From NCBI GenBank assembly GCA_032358255.1, contig JAULBX010000003.1, forward strand, positions 62,001 to 126,000: a DNA stretch of 64,000 bases, written 5' to 3'. Every line of letters starts with the position of its first letter. Position 1 is the first letter of the stretch. Made by a program: the position numbers and the translations under genes. The stretch is from Heterotrichella gracilis (Eukaryota > Sar > Xanthophyceae > Tribonematales > Xanthonemataceae). The notes under the pieces were generated by a model. That model saw nothing but the letters and a program-made list of their open reading frames with translations, had not been told where the DNA came from and did no database searches. Shown here one piece after another: positions 61,081-64,000 of this stretch.

Positions 61081-64000
61081 TCGGCTGCTGTCTGATCGAC
61101 CCTGATCGGTGATCGACCCACTCCTGGTTGGCTTCTGCCCACACGCCGGGGGCGCAGCATAGGGTATATGATTTAGGGTTAGAGTTTCTTCAGTTTTGCC
61201 GCCTGATTGGCTTGCGCCTAGGCACACTGCAACTATTGGGTGCGCCAATGGAGCGCTTGCGGGGCATGGGACCATCTGGATGTGGCGCACCAACCCTCGT
61301 CCCCTGGAGGCGGATGTGGAGAGGACCATGCTATTGCCAGCCTTGGCAGCGGCGGGGCCAACAAGGTTTGCTAGGGGGGATGCCACAGATGGGCAGGGGA
61401 GATGGGGATGGGTTTTGGTGGGTGCGTTTCTTTGCAGCACCTGGGGTCATCCACATGGAATGGAGGGTGAGTAGGCCAATCGTGGAGCATGGCGTGGAGC
61501 CAGGGCAGGGTGGTGCGTGTGGGGAACCGTGGATGCATTCCTGGTGGTGCCGCATGGAACACTGTTGAGGGCCATGGTTGTTTCAGGGCGTATGGGGTTG
61601 GCGAGGGGGTTCGTGGTTGCGGTTGTGCAGCCTGACAAGGTGGTGGCGCTGAGAGACTGACTGTGGGTGTCTAATATAGAGTGGGTTGACCCTTGCAAGG
61701 GTCAAGCACAGGATGCCAAGGGGTGCTGCAACTGCAGCTAGTTGGCATGGAATTTACTCACAGGGCCTGTTGTTTCATGGAGTTTGTACTCTCCTGGCAG
61801 AAGCATCTTGCAAGGCATGTCGCAGGGGTTGTCTTTGTGAACCCATATACTCCTGGTCAACCCTTCCAAGAGAGTGTTTGATCGGCTGCAGTGACTCTTG
61901 GCAGTTGCTAGGTATGATGTGTTCCTGTGCAACACAGGCAGGTATGATCCCCTACCTGTGTTGCACAGTAGGTATGATCCCCGGTAGGGAGAATGCAATA
62001 TATTATATATCTGGTGGTTTGCAGAGGCCATGTGGCGTTGCATTACTCCCACGATAATGACCCGCCATATTCGCAACTTGTTGCCGCAACTGCTTGTGGC
62101 ATGCCGTATTTCGTGATGGACAGACAGGAAGGGGAGCTCAGTGTGCAATGTGTAGCCTGGGTTGAACCAATGATGTGGCATGGACTGCAAACATGTTGTG
62201 CAAGCCTTGCTGCATTTGGGATTTTGTCATCTCAGCTGGCATTACGCATTTCCAGGAGCCAGTTGCACAGGCGGTGGCGGCGGCTGCCAGTACAAGAGGA
62301 AGCTCAGACCTTGTACCAGCATAATGCCACGTGTACTGCGCAAATCATCTGCCAAAATCGCATTCCCCACACGTGCCCCCGCGCTACCCTTCTGCCTTAA
62401 CCATTGGGTGGTGGCCGGCCACTGACAGTGCCAGCCGAGCGTGTCCGAAAGGCACAAACATGTACTTGCAGAACATATATGCGCGCAGGCTTCGCACGCG
62501 CAGGCGTCATCCATGCCCGTTTGCGTCACACCTTACACAACGGTGAAGTGCGCGCATTGCTGAGGGGGCAAAGTAGTTCCTAGACAATATCAGCGCTGAT
62601 GATACGCGGGGACGCGGTGTGGTGGCTGTGATCAGTCGCTCGGCTGGGAGACAAGGTGCGCATCATGCATGGGAGCCATTCAGCGCAAATGTGTTTGTGA
62701 CCTTCACGTCATGGACGCTGCGAGATTGTGGAACGGGGTTACGTACTTGGGGACATGCACCTTTTCGGCATGACATGGGTGCTGCTTCGCCTTGTTGGAC
62801 ACAATTGTACAGCTCTAAAACCCAGTCCAGGGCGCCAGTCGCCGGTAGTTGCCACTGTAGGAACGGTATTCTTTAATCTTAAACATAGCTAAGCTACTGC
62901 AACCTAGACCTAACCGTGACGCCGTGATATCGAACGCCAGCCCATCACATGTGGTTGACCTGCAGCTGAGTACTGTGCTGAACTTTCATGATATCATTCA
63001 AGCATTTTCTCAGAAAATCCGAACACTGTAAACGGACGCTCGCTTGGGTATCGCTGTATAGGCAGCCAGTGGTGTGGGGTTTTGGACTTTTATCCATGCC
63101 AGGCACGCATGCCACGTTTCAGTACTGCTGCAAGGGTGGAGGCATTAATATTGTTTCGTCATCGCTGGCTCGTGCGTGTAGCAACGCCCAGTAGTAGAAT
63201 GCGCAACGGTCGTGACTTGGCGGCGCTGGTAAGGCGTTCACCGCTTGTTACTGGAGTGCCCGTACAGCTTGCAACCTCGCTCAGGCAAGTTGCTGCTAGA
63301 CTGTGCTTGCACTGTGTGCCAAATGTATACACCCTGATGGCAGTTGCTATTTCTAGCCACATATTTGCCCACAGCTTTTAAATGAAAGTATGATATTGCA
63401 GGCACTCACATAACATGCATGGATGGCCACCCATGCACGCACGCCTAGGCGCAGTGCTGGCACACCACCAATGCTGGCACACCATTAATTCTCTTTAGGT
63501 AGAATTAGGTACAACATGGCGTGGCGTGAATATAGCCCTAACACCTAATAAAACCCAGTTTGCTGAATGCCCCAACATCAATGTACCCCACAGCCATAGA
63601 CTGCTATAGCTTCTGGCTAAAAAAACTGACCACGGACGGGTAGTCCTCCCTGCATAACAACCGCATTTTCTGTATGATGCATCTGGCACAGCTGTACTGG
63701 CATACCATGGTACCAAGGAACATATAAATGCACGACAGGTGTGGTTGCGTGCACCTTTACCCTTCAATTTCAGCAGTCACTCTGGTAGGTAAAATCGCGG
63801 GCCAGTGCTGCACAGCACGGTACTGCGATGCACCACTACTGTTCACTAGTGCAACTCCTTGACCATGTGGTAAATCCCGAGGCTTGCTCGTTTTTTCCCC
63901 TTGTGTATTGTGGAAAACCAAGTGGATTTTGTTTTCACAAATTGTGCATCATAGGTGTTTATCCTAAAACACTGAACTTTTCCACTCCCCTCTCTTTTAT
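61081..64000. other. Right end without a supported gene
   Basis: Open frames at 61128-61568, 61686-62057, 61993-62400, 62619-62876 and others have no recognisable domain and no convincing splice partners. The stretch 61915-61985 contains GGTATGATCCCC repeats and a 14-base perfect inverted repeat. A gene starting or ending beyond the window cannot be excluded. Confidence 0.4.
61925..61968. repeat. 14-bp perfect inverted repeat with direct GGTATGATCC copies
   Basis: CTGTGCAACACAGG (61925-61938) and CCTGTGTTGCACAG (61955-61968) are exact reverse complements with a 16-base spacer. GGTATGATCCCC occurs in the spacer and again after the second arm. Confidence 0.8.

Noticed and set aside
61128-61568. 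146-codon open frame right of adenylate kinase
   Set aside because: It has Trp/Gly/Arg-rich composition typical of chance frames in GC-rich DNA, with no domain and no splice partner.

Overview
The window looks like nuclear DNA of a green alga, probably a trebouxiophyte-type chlorophyte. The genes carry many short spliceosomal introns (GT..AG). Several families are typical of plants and algae: a RAP-domain protein, an NDR-type AGC kinase, a plant-like pfkB kinase, TSPO and a bestrophin. Plant-type telomere motifs (CCCTAAA/TTTAGGG) are scattered inside the sequence. The species assignment is inference only.

Layout. From left to right: the 3' end of a RAP-domain gene (+); a pfkB-family kinase (+); an unrecognised coiled-coil protein (+); an NDR/AGC kinase (-); a secreted CXXC-rich protein (+) followed by a tandem, decayed copy of itself; OST48 of the oligosaccharyltransferase (-); a MoCF/CinA-type domain protein (+); a VAT1-like quinone oxidoreductase (+); an EXS-domain membrane protein (-); and TSPO (+). 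From about 35.5 to 52 kb the sequence is repeat-rich and accessory. It holds three members of an unrecognised gene family on the minus strand (one of them a pseudogene), a direct segmental duplication of about 2.8 kb, and a degenerate LINE interrupted by foreign sequence that includes two orphan exons. The right part has a bestrophin gene (+), a minisatellite, an adenylate kinase gene (+) and about 2.9 kb with no gene I can support.

How the genes relate. They look like independent single-copy housekeeping genes, not an operon or a cluster. Exon models were built by hand from reading-frame continuity, splice consensus and matching intron phase; most close exactly in frame from ATG to stop. The 5' ends of the RAP, pfkB and EXS genes are open or uncertain.

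The most unusual signal is a repeated pattern. At least seven loci carry degenerate or near-perfect copies of a neighbouring exon edge, usually with its splice site, placed in the adjacent intron or 3' flank and often close to a CCCTAAA/TTTAGGG motif. The adenylate kinase gene has at least seven such copies. The second notable item is the three-member family whose introns all appear to be phase 1.
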